From Microglena sp. YARC (lineage: Eukaryota; Chlorophyta; Chlorophyceae; Chlamydomonadales; Chlamydomonadaceae), in NCBI GenBank assembly GCA_022414725.1, contig CM039462.1, positions 174,387,697 to 174,451,696 on the forward strand: a stretch of 64,000 bases of DNA, written 5' to 3'. The translations under genes and the position numbers were made by a program. The notes below the pieces were generated by a model. That model was not told the DNA's origin. It worked only from the letters and a program-made list of their open reading frames with translations, and made no database searches. This document shows, piece after piece, positions 32,424 through 43,080 of this stretch; the stretch's first letter is position 1, and each line of letters starts with the position of its first letter.

Positions 32424-34020
32424 CTGCAAGACATGCCAAGCAGGGCATGCGTTAGAGAGCAACCAATGGCAGGGTTAATGGCAAGGGGCAGGACGGTGAT
32501 GAGCAGAGCATGGCATGCGTTACATAGCAACCAATGGCAGGGAGAATGGCAAGGGGCATGCATGTGCTAAACAGAGCAGAGCAGGCATTATAGAGCAATG
32601 AATGGCAGGGAGCACGGTAAGGGGCATGGATGCGATAAGCAGATCAGGGCATGTGTTAGATAGCAAAGCAGGGAAGGGAGCAAAGTACGCCTGGAAAGTG
32701 ATGATCAGAGAAGGGCATGCGTTCAAGAGGAAGGAAGGGAAGGGAGCACGGCAAGGGGCAGGACCACAGTGATGAGCATAGTAAGGCATGCATTTGAGAA
32801 CCAAGAGCATGGATAATGGCAATTGCCAGTATCCATGCCCCTCTTTAACGCCTGCCCTGCTCTGCTCATCACTGTCGTCCTGCCCTTTGCCATTATCCCT
32901 GCCCCTCTTTGCTCTCTAACGCCTGCCCTGCTCTGCTCATCACTGTCGTCCTGCCCCCCGCCATTATCCCTGCCCCTCTTTGCTCTCTATCGCATGCCCT
33001 GCTCTGCTCATCACTGTCGTCTTGCCCTTTGCCATTATCCCTGCCCCTCCTTGCTCTCTAACGCCTGGCCTGCTCTGCTCATCACTGTCGCCTTGCCCCT
33101 TTCCATTATTCCTGCCCTCTTTGCTCTCTAACGCCTGCCCTGCCTTGTTCATCACTGTCGTCCTGCCCCTTGCCATTATCCCTGCCCCTCTTTGCTCTCT
33201 AACGCCTTCCCTTCTCTGCTCATCAATGTCATCCTGCCCCTCGCCATTATCCCTGCCCCTCTTTGCTCTCTAACGCCTGCCCTGCTCTGCTCATCACTGT
33301 CGTCCTGCCCCTCGCCATTATCCCTGCCAGCTGGTTTGTACTCACGAGAGTAAAGAGTGGCAGGGATAATGGCAAGGGGCAAGACGACAGTGATGAGCAG
33401 AGCGGGGCAGGCGTAAGAGAGCAAAGAGTGGCAGGGATAATGGCAAGGGGCAAGACGAGAGTGATAAGCAGAGCGGGGCAGGCATAAGAGAGCAAAGAGG
33501 GGCAGGGATAATGGCGAGTGGCAAAACGACAGTGATGAGCAGAGCAGGGCAGGCGTTAGAGAGCAAAGAGGGGCAGGGATAATGGCAAGGGCAGGACGAC
33601 AGTGTTGAGCAGAGCAGAGCAGGCGTTAGAGAGCAAAGAGGGGCAGGGATAATGGCAAAGGACAGGACGACAGTGATGAGCAGGGCAGGGCAGGCGTTAG
33701 AGAGCAAAGAGGGGCAGGGATAATGGCGAGGGGCAGGATGACATTGATGAGCAGAGAAGGGAAGGCGTTAGAGAGCAAAGAGGGGCAGGGATAATGGCAA
33801 GGGGCAGGAGGACAGTGTTGAGCAGAGCGGGGCAGGCGTTAGAGAGCAAAGAGGGGCAGGGATAATGGCAAGGGGCAGGAGGACAGTGATGAACAAGGCA
33901 GGGCAGGCGTTAGAGAGCAAAGAGGGGCAGGGATAATGGAAAGGGGCAAGGCGACAGTGATGAGCAGAGCAGGGCAGGTGTTAGAGAGCAAGGAAGGGCA
34001 GGGAGCACGGATAAGGGCAG
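32424..34020. repeat. 71-bp satellite, head-to-head, in the intron of copy B
   Basis: 32,424-32,820 is the diverged part. Plus-oriented units run from about 32,837 to 33,330. The centre (33,330-33,355, with CTGGTTTGTACTCACGAGAG) is followed by reverse units to about 34,010. It lies between the two predicted exons (34,311-34,378 and 32,335-32,423). Long frames across it arise from repetition. Confidence 0.9.
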
Positions 34021-34310
34021 GATGGTGATTAGCAGGGCATGGCCTGCGAAACAGAGCAATGAAGGGCAGGGAGAATGGCAAGGGGCAGGACAGTGACGTG
34101 CAGAGCAGGGTATGCGTTAGAGATCAATGAAGGGCAGTACATAGACAGAGGCATAGTACAGATGCAGTAACAGAGACGATGGCAGAGACTGTGATACAAA
34201 CATAGACAGATGCACGTGGGCACCACCTAGGAATGAATCAATACATAATTCGCTATGCCACACAATTGTTGTGAAACCGCACCTACAAGCAAGCTTCACT
34301 TATTACTTAC

Positions 34311-34378
34311 GTTGTTGTCCAAAAGCCTCATGTGACAGTGGAACATCAGAACTGGGAGGGAAGACAGAGCAATGGTCC
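34311..34378 (-). CDS. Conserved 68-nt exon of the TIR-element gene (copy B)
   Basis: The acceptor TTTGCAG and donor GTAAGT are the same as in copy A (12,986-13,053). The open frame again reads DHCSVFPPSSDVPLSHEAFG. Keeping length, frame and both sites in two diverged copies argues for a real exon. Confidence 0.45.
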
Positions 34379-36552
34379 CTGCAAATACAGAATGCAGGCA
34401 TAGTTAAATTAAGTAGCACCTTTACTTCTTATTTGATGATAGTTTAAAGCCCCCTTCTCTTGTGTCAACAATTGCCAAGCGCTCAAGCAGACTGACAAGC
34501 AAGTATTCATGCGTACAACAGATAGGCATGCAGGCAACCAAGCCACTTTCCCATGGGCTGAACACTCTATGCCTAGCACCTCCAAGCTGCAGTCACCATC
34601 CAGATAGTCAGCCAATCAGTCACCAGGGATGAAGACAGAAAGGCAGGCATACAGACATGAATGCACAAAAGGAGGCATGCAAGCAGGTGGACACTATTTA
34701 GGCATGTGATCAAGTCAGAATTCCCTAGGCCACATTGTTGTGAAACCCTACCTACAAGCAACCTTCAGACCGCTACCAGACAGAGCATGGGTCCCTGCAA
34801 AAATGAAGGGCGGGCATAGTTACATTTATTGACACCCTTTGTGTTGTTTTTGCGTATTGGTAGGGAGATACCCCTGGAAGTCCAACCTGCCTTAAGCTTA
34901 GGTACCTGAACCTCAGGTCCTACCCCAGCCTTGCATTGTCCACACTTGCCTGAGTTTACCATGCAGAATGGATCTGGAAGACCCAAGCATAAAGACAAGG
35001 TTGGACTGTCACCCAACACCCAGCAAAGCAAGGAGAACCAGTCTCCACCACAACACAAGAGGCAACGTGCCAAGACTGCCACAACTACTAGGAGTGAACC
35101 CAATGTGAAGATGCATGCCATGGACATGGGTCTAGTGCGTCAGCCAAATAGACACAGTGCTGCCACCATCTATCATGCAGGGTCTCAAGGGATAATTGCC
35201 ACGCATGATCTCCTGATACAATGCTCAAGGGCACCATGCAGCCAGGGCAGTGCATGATCCAACTAGAGTGTAAGTCCCCGTGTCCTTTAAAGCTCTACTC
35301 AGGCCCAGGAGAGAACAGGTGGAAGTATGACTCACATAAGAGTTGGGAGCAAGTTGTCCCAGCATCCTACTTTGCACAGTGCCAACTAATCATGCTGCCA
35401 TCCCAAGCTGAAGTCATGCTCCTGGCACATCAGACTCCACATACCACCATATTTGACCGTGTACAGAGCAACGTCGAGTGGGCTGCCGAGATGCTGCAAC
35501 GTATGCAGCTTATTCATGCGGTGGCAGTACAGCAGCGCCGACCGGGCTTCCTGGTTGAGGAGTTGACGACGCAAGGGCCGCTGGCTGCAAGATACCATGC
35601 CTCCAGCACTGACAACCTACACAGGTCTAGCATAGACGGATCGGTTGCGAGAATTAGCGGCACCGATGTAAGGGAATTTGTGTAGGAGAGAGGACCAGAG
35701 CATTTGTCAAATTTCAAAAAACAATCTGACGCACTACTTCGCGCTTGTCCACGCGGAAGGCGGAAGAGGGCGTTGCGCAGTAATACTGAAAAGATATATG
35801 GAAAGAAAGGAGGGAATAAAGCAGGACGCCAGAAATATCAAGTAGCAACAAACACATGCTTTGGGCGAGGGAGGGAAGAATATGAGGTAGGAGTACGAGA
35901 GGTAGAAGGTTGGCGTGGCTTACCTTAGCCATACTGCAAAGGCTCTAATCAGAGGGCTCTAATCGTACGGCCATTTCGCCATGCCGCGTCCAATCCGCCT
36001 TGGCTAAATGTACGTGAAAGGCTGGTGAAAGGAAACCCTGCGAAAACATTTATCAAAATTAGTAAGAGCACTGACAGGTCATCGCGTCACACTAATATTT
36101 CAGTGTGACTTAGGCTTTCATCACAGTGATTAAAATCGTCCTGGTTTCGCCCTACAACAGCGCCATTTTCGACGCATGCAGCGAAAGCACATCGGTGACT
36201 TCGGGTGTCCATTTTCCCGAATGAAAGCTATTCGCCAACAAGTAGTTCGCGCTAGTACTTCGTTGCCTAATTGTTCACCCTATCTCGGAATCGCTGGCAG
36301 AGCTTGGCAGGTTTGCAAGATTGACCCCTCGAAAAGGTTGCTAACAGACCCTCGAGCGACAGAAAGCTGCATACCCCTTTGCGTATTACAACTCAGTAGT
36401 TAACGTGCGATCGAGGAGTTATTGGTCACGCTTCAGTCTACGAAAAGTTCTGGGTGTCTGTCGGGATCGCTAGTTTGCGGTGAGCCGAGACATTTCGTCC
36501 ACTGTACGCCTACATTTATCTGTAGTTCCGCTGCAAATCGTGTCTTTCGCCT
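34379..36552. other. 5' part of TIR copy B, possible further exons
   Basis: It contains the counterparts of 10,930-12,985. Frames on both strands are open for 100-150 codons (for example 35,221-35,685 plus and 34,765-35,127 minus) without recognised domains. An inverted repeat TCACACT-AATATTTC-AGTGTGA lies near 36,087-36,109. Upstream exons of the minus-strand gene should lie here but were not resolved. Confidence 0.35.
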
Positions 36553-36935
36553 ACATTTAGCGAAATTGTCACTTCCCCGAGTGAGCGTGGTTTAGTTAGT
36601 GGTGGTGAGTGCCTTTATACTACTCATGGTTACTCTGCCCGCAGACGGTGAACAGCCTGAAGGTTGTCAGAATCAATCTAACTAAAACTACTTGCATACT
36701 ATCCGCGCACAAAAACAAGCCCATAAACTAGAAGATTCGTGACGTTTAATAATTTCTGTCCTGATTGTTTAGCTACTTGACCTACACATATTTATTTCCA
36801 ACTTGATTAGCTGTATGAAATGCACATAGACCCAAATGTATTCCTTTCCATCTTGCTTTGAAATTGCTATTTTAAACAAACCATTTGCAATGAGCCGCTG
36901 AATTTTGCATGACAGCAACTAATTATATCATCATA

Positions 36936-37478
36936 ACCCATGCATCATGACGCACACCAACTTATTGAACAATAAGGATGAAATTGCATGCATAGCAAGT
37001 CTACGTCTTCGAGCTCACGACTTAAATGTCGAATCAGAAAGGAGTACCTCTCCCTCTGGTAGAATTTGCAGGTGCTGTGATATGATGGTTGACAGTAGAA
37101 GAGTAGTCGAACATGAAATGCATTTCATATTAGAATGACCGCTATACGCTGAGGAAAGAAAATTATTTTTGAGAAATGAACATTGAACCTTAATTGGTGG
37201 ATAATTTGATTGGATAATCTGATTCCTTTGAAGGACGAAAATACTTAATAAAATATTTAAAGAAAGCGATAATAATCACACAATTAAATTATCATCCCTG
37301 ATGAGATGATGATTTAATTATATTGCAGAATTAAATGAGCACTGAAGCACATTGTCAGGGCCCCCGTCAATAAACCGATTGTTTGGGGAGCAGTTCATCA
37401 GTGCCTTTTATTTTTAAGCCCTTCCTATACGGTTGGGCAAGTCCCTCTAGCCTATTTGGCCTACCCCTAGACTGTGAC
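36936..37478 (+). pseudogene. LINE ORF2 C-terminal fragment and 3' tail
   Basis: The plus strand encodes SLRLRAHDLNVESER, RICRCCDMM and VVEHEMHFILE, then a TGA where related elements have the cysteine of HFxxxCPxY, then PLYAEERKLFLRNEH. This Cys/His motif is typical of the C-terminus of LINE ORF2 proteins. F copy 2 lacks the interval (about 53,775), so this is a 5'-truncated insertion. The stop replaces a conserved Cys, so it is dead. Confidence 0.65.
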
Positions 37479-37603
37479 ATACAAGTCATAACTGTTATAA
37501 ATTAAAAATCTGATTGAGAAATGAAAAAGGCAATATCTTATGCACATAGACAATTGTTTTATTTATTTTTCCATGAGTGTCACTTATTTTACGCTTTACT
37601 TAC

Positions 37604-37781
37604 ATGTATTCCTTTCCATCTTCCTTAGCGATTTCAAATGCCAAGGGATCATCTGCAATGAGGCGCTGCATGTTGAAAGACATCAATCGGTTTTGATCCT
37701 GGGGAGGGAAGGGGTAGGCCATGTTCCACTCCTCCATAATCTCTTGAAAGTCGATTGGGCTGATCATGTGTGGGTAGCCAC
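37604..37781 (-). CDS. Repeated exon GGYPHMISP (family F gene), intact copy
   Basis: A minus-strand exon of 178 nt lies between a CAG acceptor (37,782-37,784) and a perfect GTAAGT donor (37,598-37,603). The frame reads GGYPHMISPIDFQEIMEEW and ends with EIAKEDGKEYM. A second, decayed copy is at 6,431-6,606. No family is recognised; the text is acidic and ordinary for a globular protein. F copy 2 has lost this exon. It could be a captured host exon carried by a transposon. Confidence 0.5.
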
Positions 37782-38264
37782 CTGCTTCGGGGGATCTTGG
37801 AGGGGGCATGCCCGGGTCAGGGGGGCCCTGGGAGGGCAGGTAAGGGTGGGGTGGGGTGGTGGTTGGTTGGAGGGGGGGTAGGCGGGGTGGGGAAGGGCGG
37901 GTGGGGTGGAGGGGGGTGGGGGGGAGAGGCGGGGGACGCGTGCAGGGGTGCAGGGGATAGGGAAGCGGTTGTGTATGTTTGTGTGGAGGGGTGCGGCCAT
38001 GCAGGCTGGGTGGGGGTAGGGGTAGAGGGGGGCTGGCCCGAGGTTGAGCGTGGGTAGGGTGGGATACCGGGGTAGGGGCGGGATGGGATGGGGCACCTGC
38101 AAGCGTGCTCGTGTGTGTGATGCATGGGTTTTTGTGAGTGGGATGTGCATGAGTGTGGTGGTGTTTGCGTTTTTTATTATTTTGTTTGTGTACTCGAGTT
38201 TATATTTGTGTTTGTGTTGGTGTTTTGGGGTGTGCTAGGGGTGGGGTTGTGGGGTAACTGCTAC

Positions 38265-38497
38265 CTGAGTGCTGCCGTCTGTATCATCCGCATTGCTCAT
38301 GGCCACCACCACTCTCCTCCGACCATTGGACCGCAATTCACCGATGCATGCTTCACCTCGCCCGATGTTTGCTCTAGAGCGGTGATCGAGCGACGGATAG
38401 GTTGGAATTGTCCCACACGTCCTCCAGGGGGGGCAGTCATGGGAAGACCGTCTTCCGAAGACGTGGATGCATGGCGAGAGATGCGGGCATTGCATGC
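38265..38497 (-). pseudogene. Upstream exon of the family F gene, cut by the Gag-only element
   Basis: The exon end reads RRRVVVAMSNADDTDGSTQ before a CAG/GTAGC donor. The counterpart in F copy 2 (54,270-54,480) reads RRRVVMAMSSVDDTDGNTQ with the same donor. The 5' part has lost frame, and the LTR element is inserted at 38,498. The function is unknown. Confidence 0.4.
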
Positions 38498-38725
38498 TGT
38501 TATTGACTGATTTATATATCAGTCTCTGAGTCGGCATAATGCACACCGGTACCTTTCCCTCCTGGTACCGTGTTGCCTGCCGCCAGGCCTCAGGCTAGCT
38601 GTGGCCTGCACGTGACTGCAGTACCCTGCAGTACACATCTCTATTCTATATGATTGCGCCTGTTGCGCTTAATAGCATCTTCTCCTCTATCGAGCCTATG
38701 CCGTTGTAACAATCTGACATTAACA
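38498..38725 (+). repeat. 5' LTR of the Gag-only element
   Basis: 228 bp. It differs from the 3' LTR at about 38,561 (C/A) and about 38,716 (G/T). Confidence 0.93.
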
Positions 38726-38738
38726 GGTTATGGGCGCC
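38726..38738 (+). promoter_or_regulatory. Primer-binding site, probable half-tRNA type
   Basis: GGTTATGGGC directly abuts the LTR and is complementary to GCCCATAACC, the anticodon-loop region of eukaryotic initiator Met tRNA, rather than to a tRNA 3' end. This is the priming mode of Drosophila copia and yeast Ty5. An ATG in the site opens a 76-codon leader ORF (38,730-38,960) of unknown meaning. Confidence 0.55.
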
Positions 38739-39230
38739 ATCTTTAAACGCTTACGAAGAACAGCCGCTGATTTCCGCGTTCGGATTCAGTTCCCCTCTGA
38801 CTTGTCGAAGGCCCGAGTTTTAACTAAGCACCTGGACTCCCTGTGCGGATCCTACTTCCCGCTGCTCCGCCTGCCGCTTCCTACCAAGAATCCTTGGATC
38901 TGCCACTGCGTTCTACGACTGGAGCAAGCAAGAGCGACCACAAGTCACCGAAATCTATGAAGTGAGTATAGGACGACGCCCTCACCGAGACCCACACAGT
39001 GCTGTATTGATCTCAGACGATCAATTTGTCTACGCCTCCAGCTTAAGAGAAGCTTCTGTCGTCGAACATTGCCGCTTGGCAACGTTCACCCCCGGTAATC
39101 CGCTGGATCCCTTTGGATCGCCGATTCCCACACACACTCCATCCCCTCTTCCCCTGCCCCGCCCTCGTAACTCCCCCTATCCCAACACTCCGACCTACAA
39201 CGCCAAGACTCCTACACAGAAGACCTCACC

Positions 39231-42191
39231 ATGCAACCTCCCAAAATATTCACCGGTAACAACCTCTACAACTGGCGCTGCACCAGGCAGAATATACTCC
39301 TCGCCCTCAAATCAGATAGGGATACCATTGCCATTGCTTTCGACTGCCAACAAGCGGTGGTCGCTGGCGAGCCTGCTGACTCTGATGGTTACCCTGCTGA
39401 TGACATTTCTTACCCTCCTGTTGCGGCTGCTGACCCGGCTGTTCCGGCTGCCCCTAGGATTGGTGTCCCCAACAGGATCTCCACCTGGAAGAACAACAAG
39501 GCCTTTAAGATCATCATAGATCATGTATCAGATGCCATCCAGCAGGCCATTCATGCCAACACAGATATGGCCACTAGAGCCTTCAGGTTTCTAGATGCCC
39601 TGTACTCTGAGGAAGGCAGCAGGCTAGAGCATACCACCCTGACTGCCATAATGGGATTACGTATGACCTCTACTGAATCCCTGCAGACATACCTCTCCAG
39701 GGCAGCTGATCTGTACTCCCAGATTCCCAAGATACAAGGCACCCACATCGTCTCTACCAGCACCTTCCTAAACCTCATTGTCAAGGGACTGAACTCCCGC
39801 TCTGAATATGATGGTTACATCAATCAGTTCAACCCCAATGCTATCACAACCTTTTCTATGCTCCAAAGTGCCCTCTTCAACTGGTGCTTAGTGAAGCAAG
39901 TTGACCCTGCACCATCCCCTGAAGAGGCTGAGATGGCAGCTGCAGCTTACAGGGCCAGGAAGCCCTTCAACAGCAAGCACCTCCCATTCAGAGACAGGAC
40001 CATCTCCTACAAGAAGATGACCTGCTGGAACTGTGGGGGAATAGGCCATAGCTCCAGAGACTGCACCAGTGAGGACACTGATCTGGCTTTCAGGCCAGCA
40101 GACTCAGATGAAGCTGACCATGGATCTAAGTCACCTCCCAAGAACAGATCAGGAGATGACAAGGATCCTGACGACAAGAAGACTCCCAAGAAGACCAGTC
40201 CAGACAGGAGGCGTCTAAGAAGATACCCAAGCAGGGGACGCCATGCCCATGTTGCTGATGGTGATCAGTCCACCTCCAACTCTGACAGTGAGGACGAAGA
40301 GCACAACTTCCTGTCCCTGGCACTGGATGAGGACAACCTCCAGCCCATGAGATTTGCTACACCAACCAGAGGCAAGTCTGTTTCATTTGCCTTGCCACCT
40401 GACCCCCTGGCTAACACAGCATTCTTTGGACAAATAAGTGCTGATGATGAATGCACTATAGAAGATGGAGAAGTTTTCCAGGCAGCACTGCAGACAGAAT
40501 GGATCATAGATACTGCAGCACACTCTCATGCAATAAGTAACATCTCCCATCTTCATGACATTCAGGACCTCCAACAGCCTATTAGGCTGCAGCTGGCAGA
40601 GCAAGACTCTCCACCTATCCTCTGCAAGCAGATAGGAAAGGCCAAGATCAAGGGCCATGGCAGGACTCTGATCATCCTGAACAATGTACTTCTTGCTGAC
40701 TGCAACATGCCCAACATCATTAGCATTCATGCAGCCACCAGCCTGTGCCCAGACCTCCAAGTTCACCTGTCCAAGACTCAAGCCACACTCTCCATCCCAA
40801 GACCATCTGGTACCAAACTGCTCCTCTCATGCCCCAAAAGGCATGGACTCTACCTTACTCAAACTTCACCAATCCCTGCCAGTAATCCCTCTATCCCTGT
40901 GGACCCTACCATTGCCTACATCATGATGGTTACCAAGCCTCCATCAACTCACACTGACTCTGAGACAGGGCAGTACCCACCCACTCATGAGACCTCCCCC
41001 AGTAGAGCTGATCAAGACTGCCACCCCTCCACTTCTGATCCATCTGCACCCCACACTGATCCTGAGATAGGGCAGTACCCACCCACTCATGTGGAGGCAG
41101 ATCAAGACCTCCAGGACTTCCCCTCTACTTCTGCTCCATCTGCACCCCACACTGATTCTGAGACAGGGCAGTACCCACCCACTCATGTGGAGGCAGACCA
41201 AGACCTCCAGGACCATCCTCCCCCTATCTGCCAGTACCATTCCCCTTCCAATGCAGACAATCTGGAAGACTCTGATGATACTGACAGTGATGACATGCCA
41301 GAGCTCATTCATCCAGAGGTACACAAGCCCCAGGATGACCCTGGACTAGGAGTAGATGACCCTCCTGAAACCACTCCAGACCTCCAACAACAGCTGGACA
41401 ACCTGGGACTGCAACGAGCCAGAGCAGAGATGGAACTCCTCAGTGACCAGATCAGGACCAACTATGAGGAATATGATGGTCCAATAGATGGAGATGGGCC
41501 ACTCAAGCCATCTGATCTAGACACAGCAACTACCTGGGACCAATGGATACTGGTCAACAGGTCACCAGACATTGGACTACCACTGGGAGAAGTTAATCAG
41601 AATGTCAACCACATCCACTTCTCCAACAACTCCAGCCTTAGTCTCACACGTTTTGGATGCACCCTACACCACCTGAACAGCAGGCCTGCTTCACCAGCTT
41701 TCAACATCAAGCCCAGGCTTCCACTGTCCAAGCTCATCACAGCATTCACCAGCAAGTTCCCTACCCTGCTGGCTTCTGAAAGAGAACAGTTCCCACACAG
41801 ATCAATGCACAAGGAGCCATCTGATGCCTGCAGCCCTATCATCAAGCACAACAGCAGACTTCAGCAAATGGTGCAAGCCTACCCCACCGTTTCTACCACA
41901 GCCAGACCCACCCTACAGTGGGCCATTTGTCTCCAAGCTGCCATGGTCAATGCACATGCTCACACACTCTCATTCAGGCCTAAGATGATTATGGACCCCA
42001 GGAGCTGTGCACATCCTGGAGGCAAAGTGCTATGTGTCAACCACCTCAGCATGACCTGGAGCCCCATGGACTTCACATTTATCAACATTCTTACCCCCCC
42101 CAGCCTAGCTCCCAAGTCATTTGACCAGTTCCTTGCCCAGGTCTGCCAGCAACTTGACCTTGATGGCTTCCCCAGCCAGCCAAGCACTTAA
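39231..42191 (+). CDS. gag: Gag with protease-like domain and a novel C-terminal region
   Basis: 986 residues without a stop. The N-terminus (FTGNNLYNWRCTRQNILLAL) and residues about 80-225 are a copia-type Gag (SLQTYLSRAADLYSQIP). A CCHC knuckle CWNCGGIGHSSRDC is at 265-278 with exact C-x2-C-x4-H-x4-C spacing. At 424-433 WIIDTAAHSH aligns with the copia protease site WILDSGAxSH, but Gly is replaced by Ala, so cleavage is doubtful. LNNVLLADCNMPNIISI follows as in copia protease/pre-integrase. After that come Pro/Asp-rich repeats (GQYPPTHVEADQDLQD twice, residues about 610-665) and about 300 residues with no recognised domain, where integrase and RT would be expected. The long intact ORF suggests recent selection on this protein. 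Confidence 0.9.
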   Translation: MQPPKIFTGNNLYNWRCTRQNILLALKSDRDTIAIAFDCQQAVVAGEPADSDGYPADDISYPPVAAADPAVPAAPRIGVPNRISTWKNNKAFKIIIDHVSDAIQQAIHANTDMATRAFRFLDALYSEEGSRLEHTTLTAIMGLRMTSTESLQTYLSRAADLYSQIPKIQGTHIVSTSTFLNLIVKGLNSRSEYDGYINQFNPNAITTFSMLQSALFNWCLVKQVDPAPSPEEAEMAAAAYRARKPFNSKHLPFRDRTISYKKMTCWNCGGIGHSSRDCTSEDTDLAFRPADSDEADHGSKSPPKNRSGDDKDPDDKKTPKKTSPDRRRLRRYPSRGRHAHVADGDQSTSNSDSEDEEHNFLSLALDEDNLQPMRFATPTRGKSVSFALPPDPLANTAFFGQISADDECTIEDGEVFQAALQTEWIIDTAAHSHAISNISHLHDIQDLQQPIRLQLAEQDSPPILCKQIGKAKIKGHGRTLIILNNVLLADCNMPNIISIHAATSLCPDLQVHLSKTQATLSIPRPSGTKLLLSCPKRHGLYLTQTSPIPASNPSIPVDPTIAYIMMVTKPPSTHTDSETGQYPPTHETSPSRADQDCHPSTSDPSAPHTDPEIGQYPPTHVEADQDLQDFPSTSAPSAPHTDSETGQYPPTHVEADQDLQDHPPPICQYHSPSNADNLEDSDDTDSDDMPELIHPEVHKPQDDPGLGVDDPPETTPDLQQQLDNLGLQRARAEMELLSDQIRTNYEEYDGPIDGDGPLKPSDLDTATTWDQWILVNRSPDIGLPLGEVNQNVNHIHFSNNSSLSLTRFGCTLHHLNSRPASPAFNIKPRLPLSKLITAFTSKFPTLLASEREQFPHRSMHKEPSDACSPIIKHNSRLQQMVQAYPTVSTTARPTLQWAICLQAAMVNAHAHTLSFRPKMIMDPRSCAHPGGKVLCVNHLSMTWSPMDFTFINILTPPSLAPKSFDQFLAQVCQQLDLDGFPSQPST

Positions 42192-42847
42192 TTCAGTTTC
42201 CTACATTGCCCTTCATCTTTTGGATAGACTTGAACACTCTAGAATTTTTTAGATTACCTGCCTACTGTACTGCCCCATGTACTTCCACAGGCAGCACCCC
42301 TTCTGAATTTAGAATTCTTCTAGTTTCTCCTTGATGTCTTTGCTTTAATTTAGGGCCTACCTAATGTAGCTCACCCAAATTATGGGGGGACTAGTCCAGA
42401 CATCATGTCTAAATGACAAATCCTCTAGTCTCGAATCATGCAACTTCTCGTAGCCAAGGATATCTTCACAAGCCTTCACCAAGCCTGGACTTTCCTTCCC
42501 CACCTCCCCATAGCAGCCTATCTGCTCTAACCTGCAGCCTACCTGCAGTTTCCTTACACCTTCTCAGCAGCCTCTCTGCTTCCTAGCCTGCAGCTTACCT
42601 GCAGTTTCCTTGCACCTTCTCAGCAGCCTTTCTGCTACTTAGCCTGCAGCCTACCTGCAGTGCCACTTACCTAGCCAGCTACCCCCAGAAGACTGACATT
42701 TCTTTGAAGACCCCTGCTGAAGTGATTTCTCCCTTTCAGCTATTAGAAATTCTCGAAGTCTCCCTAGTTTTAATATTTTAATTTTCTTATGCCCCTCAGT
42801 TAATTCCAGGAATTCTTGAGCTCAAGAATACCTTGAATTGGGGGGGA
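42192..42847 (+). other. 3' untranslated region of the Gag-only element
   Basis: Noncoding. It includes a 56-bp tandem duplication (TACCTGCAGTTTCCTTxCACC at about 42,540 and 42,596) and ends in a GGGGGGG-A purine tract (42,840-42,847) at the 3' LTR. Confidence 0.6.
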
Positions 42848-43075
42848 TGTTATTGACTGATTTATATATCAGTCTCTGAGTCGGCATAATGCACACCGGT
42901 ACCTTTCCCTCATGGTACCGTGTTGCCTGCCGCCAGGCCTCAGGCTAGCTGTGGCCTGCACGTGACTGCAGTACCCTGCAGTACACATCTCTATTCTATA
43001 TGATTGCGCCTGTTGCGCTTAATAGCATCTTCTCCTCTATCGAGCCTATGCCGTTGTAACAATCTTACATTAACA
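42848..43075 (+). repeat. 3' LTR of the Gag-only element
   Basis: 228 bp, followed by CATGC. Confidence 0.93.
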
Positions 43076-43080
43076 CATGC

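Larger units (their letters stand above)
31614..36583 (-). mobile_element. TIR DNA transposon copy B (4,970 bp), inverted relative to copy A
   Basis: It begins CACTCAGGGAAGTCGACAG and ends with the complement of CACTCGGGGAAGT. It is collinear with copy A in reverse, without the gypsy. The differences are scattered substitutions and different satellite unit numbers. Flanking triplets AGT and AGC agree at two of three positions. It keeps the 68-nt exon and an open last exon. No transposase domain is recognised. Confidence 0.75.
36620..38497. repeat. Dispersed repeat family F, copy 1, left part
   Basis: The sequence from GCCTGAAGGTTGTCAGAATC onward matches 53,482-54,493 in the same orientation. 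It is interrupted by a LINE 3' fragment (about 36,936-37,478) and, at its right end, by the Gag-only LTR element. It contains exons of a minus-strand gene-like unit separated by a C/T-rich intron (about 37,790-38,260). Confidence 0.7.
38498..43075 (+). mobile_element. Non-autonomous Gag-only LTR retrotransposon (TR-GAG type)
   Basis: 228-bp LTRs (38,498-38,725 and 42,848-43,075) start TGTTATTGACTG and end ACATTAACA. Only two differences were seen. The 5-bp target duplication is CATGC (38,493-38,497 and 43,076-43,080). F copy 2 has the unbroken site at about 54,484-54,502. A primer site, one 986-codon ORF and a G-rich purine tract are present. There is no integrase, RT or RNase H, so movement must rely on enzymes from another element. 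Confidence 0.93.

Noticed and set aside
37770..38150. Pro/His-rich minus-strand frames of about 100-130 codons
   Set aside because: They correspond to a pyrimidine-rich intron of the family F gene. The counterpart at 53,866-54,125 differs by many indels.
38962..39519. 185-codon ORF overlapping the start of the Gag-only protein
   Set aside because: Most of it lies in the leader or overlaps the Gag frame, which carries the recognisable domains. It has no domain of its own.
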